Below, one piece after another: positions 35,607-47,450 of a DNA stretch of 64,000 nt. Within the stretch, counting starts at the first letter, position 1. Each line of letters begins with the position of its first letter. The notes below the pieces were generated by a model. It was given only the letters and a program-made list of their open reading frames with translations. It had not been told where the DNA came from and ran no database searches. The DNA is from Copromyces sp. CBS 386.78 (lineage: Eukaryota > Ascomycota > Sordariomycetes > Sordariales > Sordariaceae): assembly GCA_030685235.1 (NCBI GenBank), contig MU839114.1:1-64000 (forward strand), read 5' to 3'. A program made the position numbers and the translations under genes.

Positions 35607-38600
35607 ATGACTTCGGTGCTCCCATCACAGTCGACCGATATCAAACCTTCTCTTTCAGATTGTCGCCCAGACGGAGCCATGCCTCAGTTTCAGGAGCCCA
35701 CCCCGCCTCACAATATTAAACTGGAAGATGAGCATGAGCGGGGCCGCCGCCGTAGTCGATCTGATGAAAAAGATGTCGAAGGGCTTGATCCAGAGGACAT
35801 GGAAGACGGTGATGGGAATGGGAACGATGCCCACTCGTCCAATGAGGAAGGGCCCGCAAGGAAACGGCGCAGAAGCCGAAAGGGTCTAGACAAGAAGTTT
35901 GAGTGCCCTGAGAAAGGTTGCGGGAAAAGTTACTCCAGGGCAGAGCATCTGTGGGTGAACCCTTGTCCATACGCACAAGTTGAACGCTAACTCTTTAATA
36001 GTTACCGGCATCAGCTGAACCACAATCCGAAACAGGTATATAAGTGCGGAATTGGTGATTGCCAACGGACATTCGTGAGGCTTGACCTTTGCAACCGTCA
36101 TAAGGAGCGCCACACCGCCAAAGGATCAGCATTGAGCAGGAAAGACTCCTTAATGTCACAAGCCTCCCCGACGACAGACAGTCGTTCTCCTTTTATGGCT
36201 CAGGGTTCCACATCCCCAGAAATGAACCGTCCCGGGAGTGGATGCCCCAAAGGCAGGCCTCTTACCATGCAGTTCAACTCACCCAAGGATACCATGGGAA
36301 GCCCATATACGCCTGTGACTGCCAACGCACCCACAAATGGTTACTCGAATGGCATCGACTACATGCAGCATGATGCTCACTATCAGCACATGGCAGGACA
36401 AAGACCTCTTCAGCAATCGCCGCCTGGGCCTCACAGACCGTCGGTGCAGACGAATGTTGGCCCTTATGGGGTGTTGTCTCCTGGTTCTACACAGCCGGGA
36501 TATCATAGTCATCCCGTGAACACACCTCAGTCTGCGGTTCCATATGTCACACCACAGAACTTTCCGCCTTTTAGTCTACCTCCATCAGATTTTGCGACAT
36601 CGTCTCCCGCAGCTGTTGTGAATAGGGAAGCCCAACAGCAAGCTTATGTGCCCTTAACAACTGCAGGGTCTTTCGATCACCACCCACAAGACACTGGGGA
36701 GATGGTGAGGCTGGACCAGATGAGCATGCAGCAGACGATGCCAGTTTTCGGCACTGATAGCATCCTCAACAAGTCACCATACGTTGGAATGCCCGAAGAT
36801 TTTATGGCCTTTCTGTTCAACACCCATGGTGAAGGATCACCCACCGTAGTTCCTGTTCAGGGGCTAAAGTAAGTATAACCTCAAAGCAGTATTCGTGCCC
36901 TTTGCTAACTTGAAGCTAGTTATGGGGAGTTTTCTACCAACCAGTATCCGTTCTACAATGACCTCAGTCAAATGGGCTACTTCCCACAAATGGCCCCTCA
37001 ACAGATCATGTCCGTTGAGAACCTTTTGGACCAAAATCTCCCCGAATCTGTAATTTCCGATCTGAAGAGCGCCGAAATTTTCGAACTTATCAAGGAAAGG
37101 TTCCACGAAAACGGCAATGCCCCGATTGAGAGGCAGCGCGACAACATACTCGAGGGCGACCGCAACGATGACAACCACATGTTAAGTCGGAAAATGATGC
37201 AGGCATATATCGTGTCTTACTGGCTTCACTTCAGCGACCAGATTCCCATCCTTCACAAGCCTACCTTTTCTCCTGACAAAACACCAAATCTGCTCCTGAT
37301 TGCCATGATGACCATTGGCGCCGCTTGTCTGGATAAGGCATATGGTCAGAAAGTCACCAAGGCGGGTGCCGAGCTGTCTAACTTCTTGGCCTGGCATCTG
37401 AGATGGGAGATGTTCCAGGACCCCAACTGCCGGCCGCCAGCCAAGCTTTGGGTGTTCCAGACGCTCCTGCTTCTCGAGCTGTATGAGAAAATGTACTCGA
37501 CGAGAGAACTGCACGAGAGAGCCCATATCCATCACGCAACGACTATTACGTTGATGCGCCGTGGTAGGGCCTTGATCGGCAAGTCAGCTTTGGATTCTCC
37601 CCCGAACCCGAGAGACGACAAGACCAACGGCTCGAGGCATTCGTCAACATCCGTGGCTCACACGCCAGACGAGTGGTGGAATCATTGGATCACCAATGAA
37701 GCAACCCGACGTGCCGCCTTTGCAGCTTTTGTCATTGACTCGATCCACGCTACCATGTTTGGCCACTCGACCGTCATGGTGGCCCATGAGATGCGTCTAC
37801 CACTACCCTGTGACGACAAGCTCTGGAAGGCGAAGAGTAGCGCAGAAGTAGGAAAGATCGAGGCGGAGCTCATGTCACAAGCCAAGCCGATCGGATTCCT
37901 GGACGGGCTCAAGCGGACGTTGAACGGCCAGACAGTTCAAACCAACTCATTCGGCCGCACGATCCTCATGGCGGGTCTGCTTAGCGTCAGCTGGCACATG
38001 AACCAGAGAGACCTCCAGGTTAATTCCCTTGGGGCTACCACGGCTCTTGGAGGTCGCGACAAATGGCGGACCACGCTTACCCGCGCGTTCGATTCCTGGA
38101 AGAAGGAATTCGACAGGGCTCTGGAGGAAAGGCGAGGCGACATGGCTGACCCCTATTTCTATGGAGTCAGGGGTAATGAGACGGATGTGGTATTTGAAAG
38201 TCGTGTTGTCCTGCACCACTTGGCTCATATGGCTATGCACATCGACATTGTAGACTGCCAGATTTTTGCCCGAGCCAAGCGCCTTCTGGGCAGAGCAATC
38301 GGCGCACAAGATCTCAGCAGCGCTACACGTCGCATGAAAGACCAGTGGGCTCCCTCTGCCAAAGCCCGCGACGCGACCTTTTATGCCTTGCAATTCTTGC
38401 AGTCCGTCTTGCTCCCAACCGGCTCCGGCTCTCCGCAATCAAATGGCTACACCAGCCATATGGACGAAGAATACTCGGCCCGCGACGACGTCCTACTGAA
38501 CCGGCCCTGGGTATTGTACTTTGCCGCTCTCGTGGTGTGGTGCTATGGCTATGCTCTGGAGGGTCCCTGTCCCGCGCTGCCTGTGCCGGCCACCCACCAG

Positions 38601-38813
38601 GATGCCGTCCGACAGATGCGCGAGTATCTAGTGAAATACGGCAGCATCCAATCGCCGGAGGACCTCAAGTCGATGAGAGGCCTCAACCAGAATACGGCGC
38701 TCTTGGTAGTGTTGAAGGACACGTTCCGAGTGACGAGGTGGGAGTTGCTTCATGAGGGCGCAACACTGTTGAATAATTGCATTCATTTGAATGCTGGGGC
38801 AAATGTGGCTTAA
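35607..38813 (+). CDS. C2H2 zinc-finger transcription factor with Fungal_trans domain
   Basis: Three exons (35607-35950, 36002-36868, 36920-38813) with two 51-bp introns, encoding 1034 residues. Residues 25-95 are acidic then basic (a KRRRSRKG nuclear-localisation-like run). Two C2H2 fingers follow: C100/C105/H118/H122 and C130/C135/H148/H152; the first intron splits finger 1. Residues 160-420 are Pro/Gln/Ser/Thr-rich, as in activation regions. From about 495 to 760 the sequence matches the Fungal_trans (PF04082-type) middle domain, starting YIVSYWLHFSDQIPILHKPTF-like (first 20 residues seen near 500) and including WVFQTLLLLELYEK and the EATRRAAFAAFVID motif. It is likely a nuclear regulator; its targets are unknown. 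The start is the first in-frame ATG; homologous-looking sequence upstream of it (35541 on) has only a TTG. Confidence 0.88.
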
Positions 38814-39744
38814 TAGCAGTCTCTGGGGCTCTGATGTCTCGAGTTTTGTTTGACTCGCATTGCATTGGCGGAAATAGTGCGAAAACAAGGTTTCATGAAA
38901 CTGAGAGGGACACTGGCGGGTGTTTTCCGTTAATGTTGACGAAGGTACGAGCTGAGATGAAGACATGGCGGTACATGAAAGGGGACTGAGCTGTATACGA
39001 GGGGACGTTCGTTGCGTTTGTGGTGGATGGGCCTCCTTTCGAGTCGTTATTCTTTCACCACACATACTTCACTTCATCTATACCCCAGCTATATGTTTTG
39101 TGGTTGTCATTTCGCGATCTATTCTTTTCTCTTTTTTTTTTCGTAATCATTCTCGCAAATGGGTGGCTAGCGCTGCGTTTCTGAACTGATTAATAACAAA
39201 GCACCTCCTCACTGGGCTTACTTGTCGCTCGGGTTTTACAGCCCCTCCCAGGTATTATCTCCGATTTGCGGCACTGTTGTACATGACGAAAGCGTTTGCG
39301 TGGTACAATGATTTGAAACATGCCTCCTCGGACCTCAATTGCATTGCGGCTACAGAACGCACCTACCTCAAATGTATGTATGCATCGCGTGCATTCACGA
39401 TCGACCCCGTTCCCCAAGGAAACCAACTGCCAATCATCCAAGCAAGTGAAGCTCGCCTGAGGAAGTGCCGACCTAATTATCACCTCACAGTGAGCACGAA
39501 TTTTCATCAACAGTTTGATATCAGGACATCATCATTCCGTCCTTCTTCCTTCAAACGTTCAACCAGGAATCTCAGTCGAGGGATTGCCAGACGAGCTCCC
39601 CCCACCTTCCTTCTCCTCAAGACATCTTTACACTCATTATACCTCTTGACCTCTCGCAACTAGCAGTTGAAGATACCTCCAATACCCCCTTCCGACATCG
39701 CCCGAGATCAGCCACTTGAAGCGAAACAAATATCGCAAGCCAAC
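38814..39744. other. Intergenic: 3' end of the transcription factor gene and F-box gene promoter
   Basis: No supported ORF. AT-richer 3'-UTR-like DNA (T-run near 39129-39142) is followed by pyrimidine-rich sequence before the F-box start. Confidence 0.5.
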
Positions 39745-41977
39745 ATGGTGCTCCTCACTCAGCTTCCCTCGGAGATTATCAACAACATCTTTGGCAATGT
39801 AGCGCCCGACGATCTACCCAGTATTCGAAGTATCTGTCGACGGTTAGCAGACCATGTCAAAGGAAATGCAGTTCTCCATCGTGATATTTATTATCGGTAC
39901 TTGGTCTGTACTACCAGTTTGCCGACCCCTTCATCCATTCCTCAAACCTAACGCTGACTGACACTACAAAGGACGAACCACCAGAAGAGGTGGACTGGGA
40001 ACAAAGCCTCAATGATCTGGTGAAGTTGCGCAGACTGTGTGAACGGGAGTATGGGGTGAGCTCTTACGACGACGATAGCATGCGGTGCATGGTTCAACCA
40101 TCACGACATGTTCCATTTCGATGATGAGTTAGGTTGCCAGCTTGCTAACAACTCACCACTCATCCCAAATAGAACTTCACTCATCCCAAAAACTTCCCAG
40201 TCTCATGTCCCGACATACATGAGGCCAAAATGGCCTTCGTCCACCACGCCGTCACCAATCTTCTCAAAGCCATTCCTCCGTCATCATCTTCCCAGCCAGT
40301 TCGCGGCAGCAGCAGCGAGTACAGCATTCAACAGCCAGTCTTCTCCTCCTACCCCTTCTCGCGAAACGCCGCCATACTCTCGAAGCTCTTCTCCAAAGAA
40401 TCCGTCCGAAACGCTTTCCTCCAGGGCTCCCAGCTGTACGAGCGCGCCCACTGCCCCGACTACCTTATCCCCATGCGCGGCGGCCTCGACTACGAGCGCA
40501 CGCGCTACGCCCGCACCCCCGTCAACTACGAGTACCAACAACAATCGGCCAAGCTGCACTGTCTCTTCGGCGTCGGCGTCCAGGCTCCTGCCACATTGAC
40601 GCTGCCCAACAATCCCGCGCTCTCCTCGTCGCTCAACCTGAACCCCTACCCTCGTCCTAGTGTGGGTACCAACAACGCGCACGTCACCCCGCCTAGTCCG
40701 CCGCTGCCTACGCGCGACGGCCAGCTGAGATCGGCCTTTTTCGCGAGGACCTCGCTTGTCCCTAAACTGTACCCGTACGCGGTGTCGAAGGTGTACGACC
40801 TCCGCGAATACACTAACAAGACCCACTGGGGACCGTTCCGCGCAGACGGAAGCGGGAAGGTGGACTGGGAGAAGATGGAGGCCATCTTGTTCGTGCTGAG
40901 GACGAATATCAAGCTGAAGGAGCTGGACCGGATCCCGATGGTGGGGAATGTTTGGAACACCCCCTTTGCGGGATGTTGGGAGGGGAGTTTGTGCGAGTTG
41001 CCGAGGACCTCGAGAGATGGGAACGGACAGGGGCCGATGGGGGTGGGGAGTGGGTATGGTGGGGGGGTTCTGTGGGGGGATACGCATGACGATTGGGGTT
41101 CGGATATTGCGAATGATGGGGCTGTGGACAACATGGAGGAGGAGGAAGAAGATGATGATAGTGAGGATGGGGATTTGGAAGAGGAGGAAGATGATAGGAA
41201 TCCCAAGTTGGAAGCGGAAGATCCGTATGGGGTCTCGGGGGTCTGGTTGAGGGTGGTTTGTTTCTTGGGTAAGTCTTGCCTTCACTCTCTTGATGGAAGA
41301 GAGAGTATGGCGATGGAACTTGCTAACGCTTACTGCACAGACTACACCGACTTCTTCTCGTTCAACTTCCCCGACGACAACATGCCCGACGATAACGTAC
41401 CAAGACCGCCCTTGGACGTGGGAGAGGCAACAAAGTTGCTCATGATGAAGATCAATGTCGACAGAATTACCTACCCCGAGCCAGGCACGGGACATGCTGA
41501 GGTCAAGGGGAGGGCCTGGCCCATCGTACACTGGAAGGGTTACGCTCGGTCATTCGACGGGTCTCCCGGAGAGGCGCGCCTCACTTGGGGACTGAGAGGT
41601 GAGTGCATGACCCTGACATTCCCAAGTGCGATATGGTTATTGACAACGGCAGTCGCAGGGATCGTGCGAATGACTCCCGAGGGCGAGGTCCGGTGGACGA
41701 CGTCTTCTCTGTACGACGGCGAGGAGAGATGGCGGAGCGAGGGGATCCAGATCGGGGGTATCAAGTCCGCTCGCGGAGTGATTGGTAACTGGTTTGACAA
41801 GTATGTTATGATATCACTGATCACTCCCCCCTTTTCTCGGCTTCTCTGGATACTGACCATGTGTCTGACAGGGATTACAACCCTCATGGGCCTTGCGGAC
41901 CTACGGCGTTTTGGAAGATCTCGGATCTCGAGGCTGTGCGCCCCCGCGGCGGTCAGCAGGGACAGCATGGACCATAG
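39745..41977 (+). CDS. F-box protein with acidic insert, function unknown
   Basis: Six exons: 39745-39903, 39972-40055, 40173-41268, 41341-41598, 41659-41800 and 41872-41977 (introns 68, 117, 72, 60 and 71 bp), encoding 614 residues. Residues 3-45 are an F-box (LLTQLPSEIINNIFGNVAPD, then LPSIRSICRRLAD), the Skp1-binding module of SCF ubiquitin ligases. The remainder has no repeat (no WD40, LRR or Kelch) that I recognise. An acidic Glu/Asp run at about 400-425 separates two conserved-looking halves, and the C-terminus contains FWKISDLEAV. The first intron's GTCTGT donor is weak; it was chosen because it keeps frame. The gene converges on the thioesterase gene, with 333 bp between their stop codons. 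Confidence 0.82.
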
Positions 41978-42310
41978 CAGGACTTACTGTCTCTTTGTAT
42001 GTCTTCCTCGATGTGCGAAGCATCAAGTGGTTGAAGATGGCTAACGAGTCAACTTATCATATAGTATGGCACCAAGTAAGCTTCGTGGGAACGGGAGCAT
42101 ATTGATATTGACACATATACCTACTTGCCTTGGCCTTAGATTTCCTCCTTGACATTTCCTTACGTATTGTATTGTATTTGTGTCTGTACCTACTATCATA
42201 TCTGCCCGCAAATACCTTACTACAAACAACAACAACAACACATTGATCTCAGATCTCAGATCTCATCTATCTTCAAAGGTTCCGTCTTGTCCCTAGAGCG
42301 AAGCAATCAC

Positions 42311-43287
42311 TCACAACTTGCCCCCAGCCTCCGGATCAGTATTAAACTTTCCATGCTCACAAGTAGCCAGCAGCGCTCCATCAACCGCCCTCCTCATCTT
42401 CCCGCTCAAGGTCGCCAGTCTCTTCCCGATAGCCACAACCTCGCACTCGATAAAGATCTCGGTGCCCACCGGGATCGGTCGAAGGTAAGTCGTGTTCAAA
42501 GTCCTGCTCACGCCCAAGTAAGACCAGAACCCCGGCTTGGAAACTAGGGCAAGAGGCATGGTGGTGCAGTAATCAAATAGCGTGGCGGTGCAGCCGCCGT
42601 GTAGGTTGCCGAGACGGTTGCAGTGTTGCGGCTGGACGATGTAGCGGAAAAAGGCCTTGGGGTGCGGGAGGGAGGGGTCGGAGGAGAGGAGTTTGAGGTG
42701 AGGGATCAGGGAGGAGGTCCAGTCCTGGAATTTTTGTTAGTGTTTATTTTTTTGAAGGTGGTGATGTGAAGTAGTGGTCATGATGCTTGGGATGGAACCC
42801 CGTATAGACTCGCGAGATCCGAAACCCAACAAGGCCATGCCGACAACGCACAAAGGGTCTCAAACTTGTTGAAGTCTGTCTGTCTGCCATTTGCCTTTCT
42901 TTGGCTGCATGTTCAAAACATGGCTGTGTTGTTGATGATGCATCTGGCAGACCTTGACCTTTAACCCACGTTGCCGGACTGTCTTGGACTTCTGGATCTC
43001 GCAAGTCGATGCGGAAAGTGAAGGTGGTAAAGATGGTGACGCACATGATCGCCGCTAGAAGCTTTCTCGAGTTCTCGTCGGTTCAGTTCGAGTATTCGTT
43101 GCTCGCCGGTATATTTCAGCAAACTTGGGTCGACGGTGTTGCTTGGTCCTGCACCTGCACTCCTTGAAGGCTGTTGTCGTTGACTTTGCTGTTGTTGACT
43201 CTGTGGTGGTGGTGGTGCTGGTGGTTGATGTTGACCACCGCTCTTTGGCGGCGGTGATGACCCCTTTCCTTGTCCTTGACCGGCCAT
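42311..43287 (-). CDS. Hotdog-fold acyl-CoA thioesterase (PaaI/THEM2-like)
   Basis: Two exons (43045-43287 and 42311-42724) around a 320-bp intron with a CACTAAC branch point; 218 residues. Residues 1-55 are a Pro/Gln-rich low-complexity extension. The hotdog domain covers about 85-210. It contains QPQHCNRLGNLHGGC, with HGG at 123-125 and Asp 132 in the usual HGGxxxxLxD arrangement. GVSRTLNTTYLRPIPVGTE and LATLSGKMRR follow, ending EHGKFNTDP. The family hydrolyses acyl-CoA thioesters, often in mitochondria or peroxisomes; the substrate here cannot be told. The C-terminus GGKL is not a standard peroxisomal signal. The intron is unusually long for this locus, so a missed small exon is possible. 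The Copia element sits 390 bp upstream of the start. Confidence 0.85.
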
Positions 43288-43671
43288 TTTCCCGTCTTGA
43301 GATAGCGAAACAACGACGACTTCAGATGTCTTTACTGGGCGATGATAGGTACGGATTGTCATTTTTTTGTTCCAAGTAATGCGGGACGGGTAGTAATAAA
43401 GTAAATAAATTATGAATGCGGCTTGCAGTGGTAATGCGGCAGGGCGGTTGTAGATTTCCGTTGTCGGTGTTAGTACAACGGCAACGTACCAAACAGGAAG
43501 TATGTACCGGTATAGTAGGATTTTGTAAGGAGCGGGAAACAGAAACAGTGACAAAAAACAAAAGAGGGGGTATGCCTGCCGTGACTGTCAGGGGGATGGA
43601 TGGTTCCATCCAGGTATCCATTAACAATTCTTGGGGTACATGACAGCCTCGGCTATCAAGGTGTCCACGAT
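43288..43671 (-). promoter_or_regulatory. Residual upstream region of the thioesterase gene, cut by the Copia element
   Basis: 384 bp of normal-composition DNA between the start codon and the GAAAG target duplication (43672-43676). Anything further upstream has been displaced by about 20 kb and resumes at 63915. Confidence 0.5.
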
Positions 43672-43676
43672 GAAAG

Positions 43677-43842
43677 TGTGATAATATGGGTCTGAAAGTA
43701 GGGGGTTCAACGTGGCTGTATTGTGTGTGTTCTGTTGTGCTGATCTGCACCTGGCTCGATATCTAGCATCTAGTATAAATCCCGTACTAATCTGCTCCTC
43801 AATCCCGTAACTATACACGTACATATCCCCTGCCGTCTAATA
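43677..43842 (-). repeat. Left LTR of the Copia element
   Basis: 166 bp, begins TGTGATAATATGGG. It contains the long shared block ATAAATCCCGTACTAATCTG. This copy keeps more G/C than its partner at 63744-63909. Confidence 0.88.
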
Positions 43843-46800
43843 TACCCCCTTAAATCTAGCGCACAAACCGCACTAGATCTACTTAAAAATACCCTAAAAT
43901 CTTTCTAAAACTAGCTAAAAATAATACTATTCCCAAATATAATCCCTAATTATTCTTCTTTATTACAGTAGCTTTTAAACTATTATTCGTAAGAATTATT
44001 AATAAATATACTCGCTATTTCGTTACCCGTATCCTCTTCACTAGAATCCTCTACACCTTTAGGGCGCCCTATAACAATATCTCCATTATTAAATTCTCGC
44101 AATTAAATTAATAGCCGTTATAACTCTACGAATCCTAATTATTCTAACGAAATTAAATAAACTACGGGAGGGAGGCTCTTCGTAAGCCCGTTAACAATTT
44201 ACTCTTTAGTCGGTACGTATACTACATTAACTAATTTCCTCTTTTATATTTGCCTTAGCTAATATTTATATATATCTACGTATTTAAACTTCGTAACGAA
44301 CTATATTCCCTCTTTTACAATAAAGCGGATTATTTACTTATTATCGTACCCTATAGGGGTCTTTTCCTAATTTAAGAATCCTAGCGTAAATTCATTAAAT
44401 AGGCGGCGGGCGTAAATTGCCTCCTTAATACTTTAATTTAAAAATAGTAATTTAACTTCTATTAATAAGGTTATAATAGTATTTTATTTATTAGTACGCC
44501 AATCGATAGTACCGCCTAGCAACCGTATTACGAACGCCTATAAACTCTTATAATTAAGGGAATTATCTATAAATAAGGAGTTAATTATAATATAGAAGTC
44601 TTAACAATCTTTACTATTTAATTAAAGGGCGAAATTTTAAATTATAAAAAGATAGAGGATTACCCGATTTATTACTATATAATAAGTAAAACTGGGGTTG
44701 GAATTAAATCGAACGAATTTAGAAATTAGGAAGGTAATATTTAATTATAATATAATGGCGATATAGAAGATAGAGCCGATTTTTACCTAGTATACAACGA
44801 TCTCGTATAATATAACGTTATTTTAGTAAGAGAATAATTCCTCTTTAATTATTAAAATTATATATAGCTTTTTAATTCGTTTTACTTTATTAGCGATCTT
44901 CTAAATATATTTTCGTTAAGAGAGTTAAATTAGCCTTTTTTCGCAGTTTCGAATAATTTCGATATTTAAGAACTATTTTAGCGGATTTCCGCCGGTTAAT
45001 TAATATTTTTACTCTATAATAACTACTACCCCTTTAGCGGTAGCAATCTCCTAATCCTTATATTTATAAACAATAATAATATTATTAACGTAAAAGAATA
45101 AAAAAATATTATTTTTAACGAGGATATTAAATTTTATAAAGAGAGGATTTATACTTATAGCAACTAGGATTCTAATAAATTCTTATTACTAAAGGAGAAG
45201 AAATTTCTGTAAATTATATAACGCCTACAATAATTAGAATATTTAGCTTTTCCTTATATAACTAGGGGGAGGTTTTATATATATTAATTTATCGAATAAT
45301 ATATTTACGAATACGTTTTTTACGTCGTACTAAATTAAATCGAAATTAAAATAGGCTACTATCGCTATTAGGATATAAAACGATTTAATTATTAAAATCG
45401 CTACGTACGTTTCTCGTACACTATCCTTAAACTACTAATCTCCTCGTATAATTAAATATACCTTATATTTAAGGAAACGGCCGTTTTAATTAAATTTGTA
45501 AATATATACCTATATTAAGCCGAATATTTCGTTATTTTCAAATTCTTCGGCGCTAATCCACTTCCAAAATTTAAAATCCCTATATTCATCTAAATATTCC
45601 TTCTCTACTTCCTTAAATAATTTTTTAAAAAGATAAGAGTTAAATTATTTATAATTATTAGGAAGGGGTAGAAAATTAAACCGATAGAAGGTTTTTAACG
45701 TACCTTTTACTTTATAGTAATATATAGATTCCTTTATTATTTTCGATTTAGAATTATAGCTAAGGTCGACTTTAATCCCCCTCTCTCTTATCTCTTCTAA
45801 AAAGGTTTAATTTACAACCTTATCTCCCTAAATACCTATTAGTCTATTCCCCCGTACGGATATAAAGAATATAGCCTATATAAGGTATTAATTTATAATT
45901 AACTATAAATCTTTATTAAATTAAAAAAAGTCAGTTACTAAAAATATAATTAAACTTTTAAGAAGGGTTAGTAAATATCCTTCTTCTTTATTTTTTAAAT
46001 TTAAAACTATATCTTAAAAATCTAACGACCTCTATACTAATAGTACTAATAGGGGTTCTTCTAAAGGCCTTTATAAATTCTTTAAACCCGCCTACGGATT
46101 TCGTATCCTAAATTCCTCCTCTTTCCCTAATATATTCGATTCGTTTAAAAAGCTTTAAATAATAGGGCTAGGAATTCCCTCTTTAATAGTATTAAGCTAG
46201 AGGAGATCTATTTGCGCGGTATTTATTTAATAGAAATTTCTTAATTATATAACTAATTCTTTAAGGGAAATATTAAGGGTATTATAAATTTCTTTAACGT
46301 TATTAGAAAATACCTCATCTTCGTTAAATACGATATTTCGTATAATAACGATAGTATTCGTATATAGGTTCTAAATCCGGTAAATATTAATTAATTAGTA
46401 CCCTACTAAATACCTAATTTATATACGGTCTTTAAATTTTATAATTTTATTCTACTCCTTTATTACTTTTATAAAGAGGGCGAAGACTTTATAATTATAG
46501 ACCTTAAGGTGTATAATAATTGGGGACGGATCTATTAATAGAATAATATTATTTTTAAATTAATAAAACGTTTTAAATCTCTCTTTAGGGGATTTCTAAT
46601 AATATTTAGCTTTAGGAATTAAATTATATAGATATATAGCTACTCTAATAATTTCCAATTACAATTTATAAGGTAAATTCGCACTCAAATATATTACTAC
46701 CGTTTTAATTTTGATTATACCCTTTGAACGCTCTACGCCGCCGTTTTAAGCTTGCGTATAAAGCGCTAAAGGCTTAATACTAATTCCTTTATTAAAAAAC

Positions 46801-47228
46801 TAAGCAGTGATTTTCTTACTATTCGTTATTTCATTATTGTATTTAATAATATAAAATACTATTTAATATTTCGTTTGTAAATTTATAAATAGGGATTCTA
46901 AATACGCAATAATAGAATCCGCTTTTCGGTTACCTAAGTAATATATTTAAACAAATTTAAATTATTAATTTATAATTACTATTAAGTTTAAATATTCTAT
47001 ACTACCGAATTTTACCTTCTTATATAAAAAGAAGTCGATGGCGAGACGTAATTTAGGTCCCTCGAAGTAATCCCAAACCTCCCTACGCACTTAGCGCTTT
47101 AATTTAACTTTTATATATAAATTATAATAAACTAAATCTAATCCCTTTAATTAAACGCTATATATTTATTTAATAAGTTTAATAAGGGTATTAGGGCTAA
47201 AGTAATTAAATCGAAAATACTAACGAAG

Positions 47229-47450
47229 TATCACGGGGTGAGGCACTGTTGAGGGTAGGGTAAGATATGCGTTATTGTGCGAAGGAGAGGAAAGGAAGGA
47301 TGTATACAGAGGACTGGCTATATAGGCGAGAGCCCTGGAAGCTAGGCCGTACGCGCACATAACCCTACACGTAACCGTACTATAACGATGGTTATAGCAC
47401 ATCTAAGAGGCAATGCAGGGTAGGCATATTATAGGCCTAATCCTATAATA
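47229..47450 (-). repeat. Left LTR of the middle Gypsy element
   Basis: 222 bp with a TATA-like CTATATAGGCGAGAGCCC block. Equal in length to its partner at 61706-61927. Confidence 0.88.

Noticed and set aside
40284..41531. 415-codon minus-strand reading frame
   Set aside because: It is antisense to the F-box gene exon 3, His/Arg/Val-rich with no family resemblance, and crosses the sense gene's intron.
42744..43046. Extra coding exon inside the 320-bp thioesterase intron
   Set aside because: The frame has no hotdog-family resemblance, and a clean GT-AG join with branch point links the two recognised exons in frame.
22700..43670. Biosynthetic gene cluster
   Set aside because: The genes are housekeeping or regulatory types with no core synthase, tailoring enzymes or transporter.
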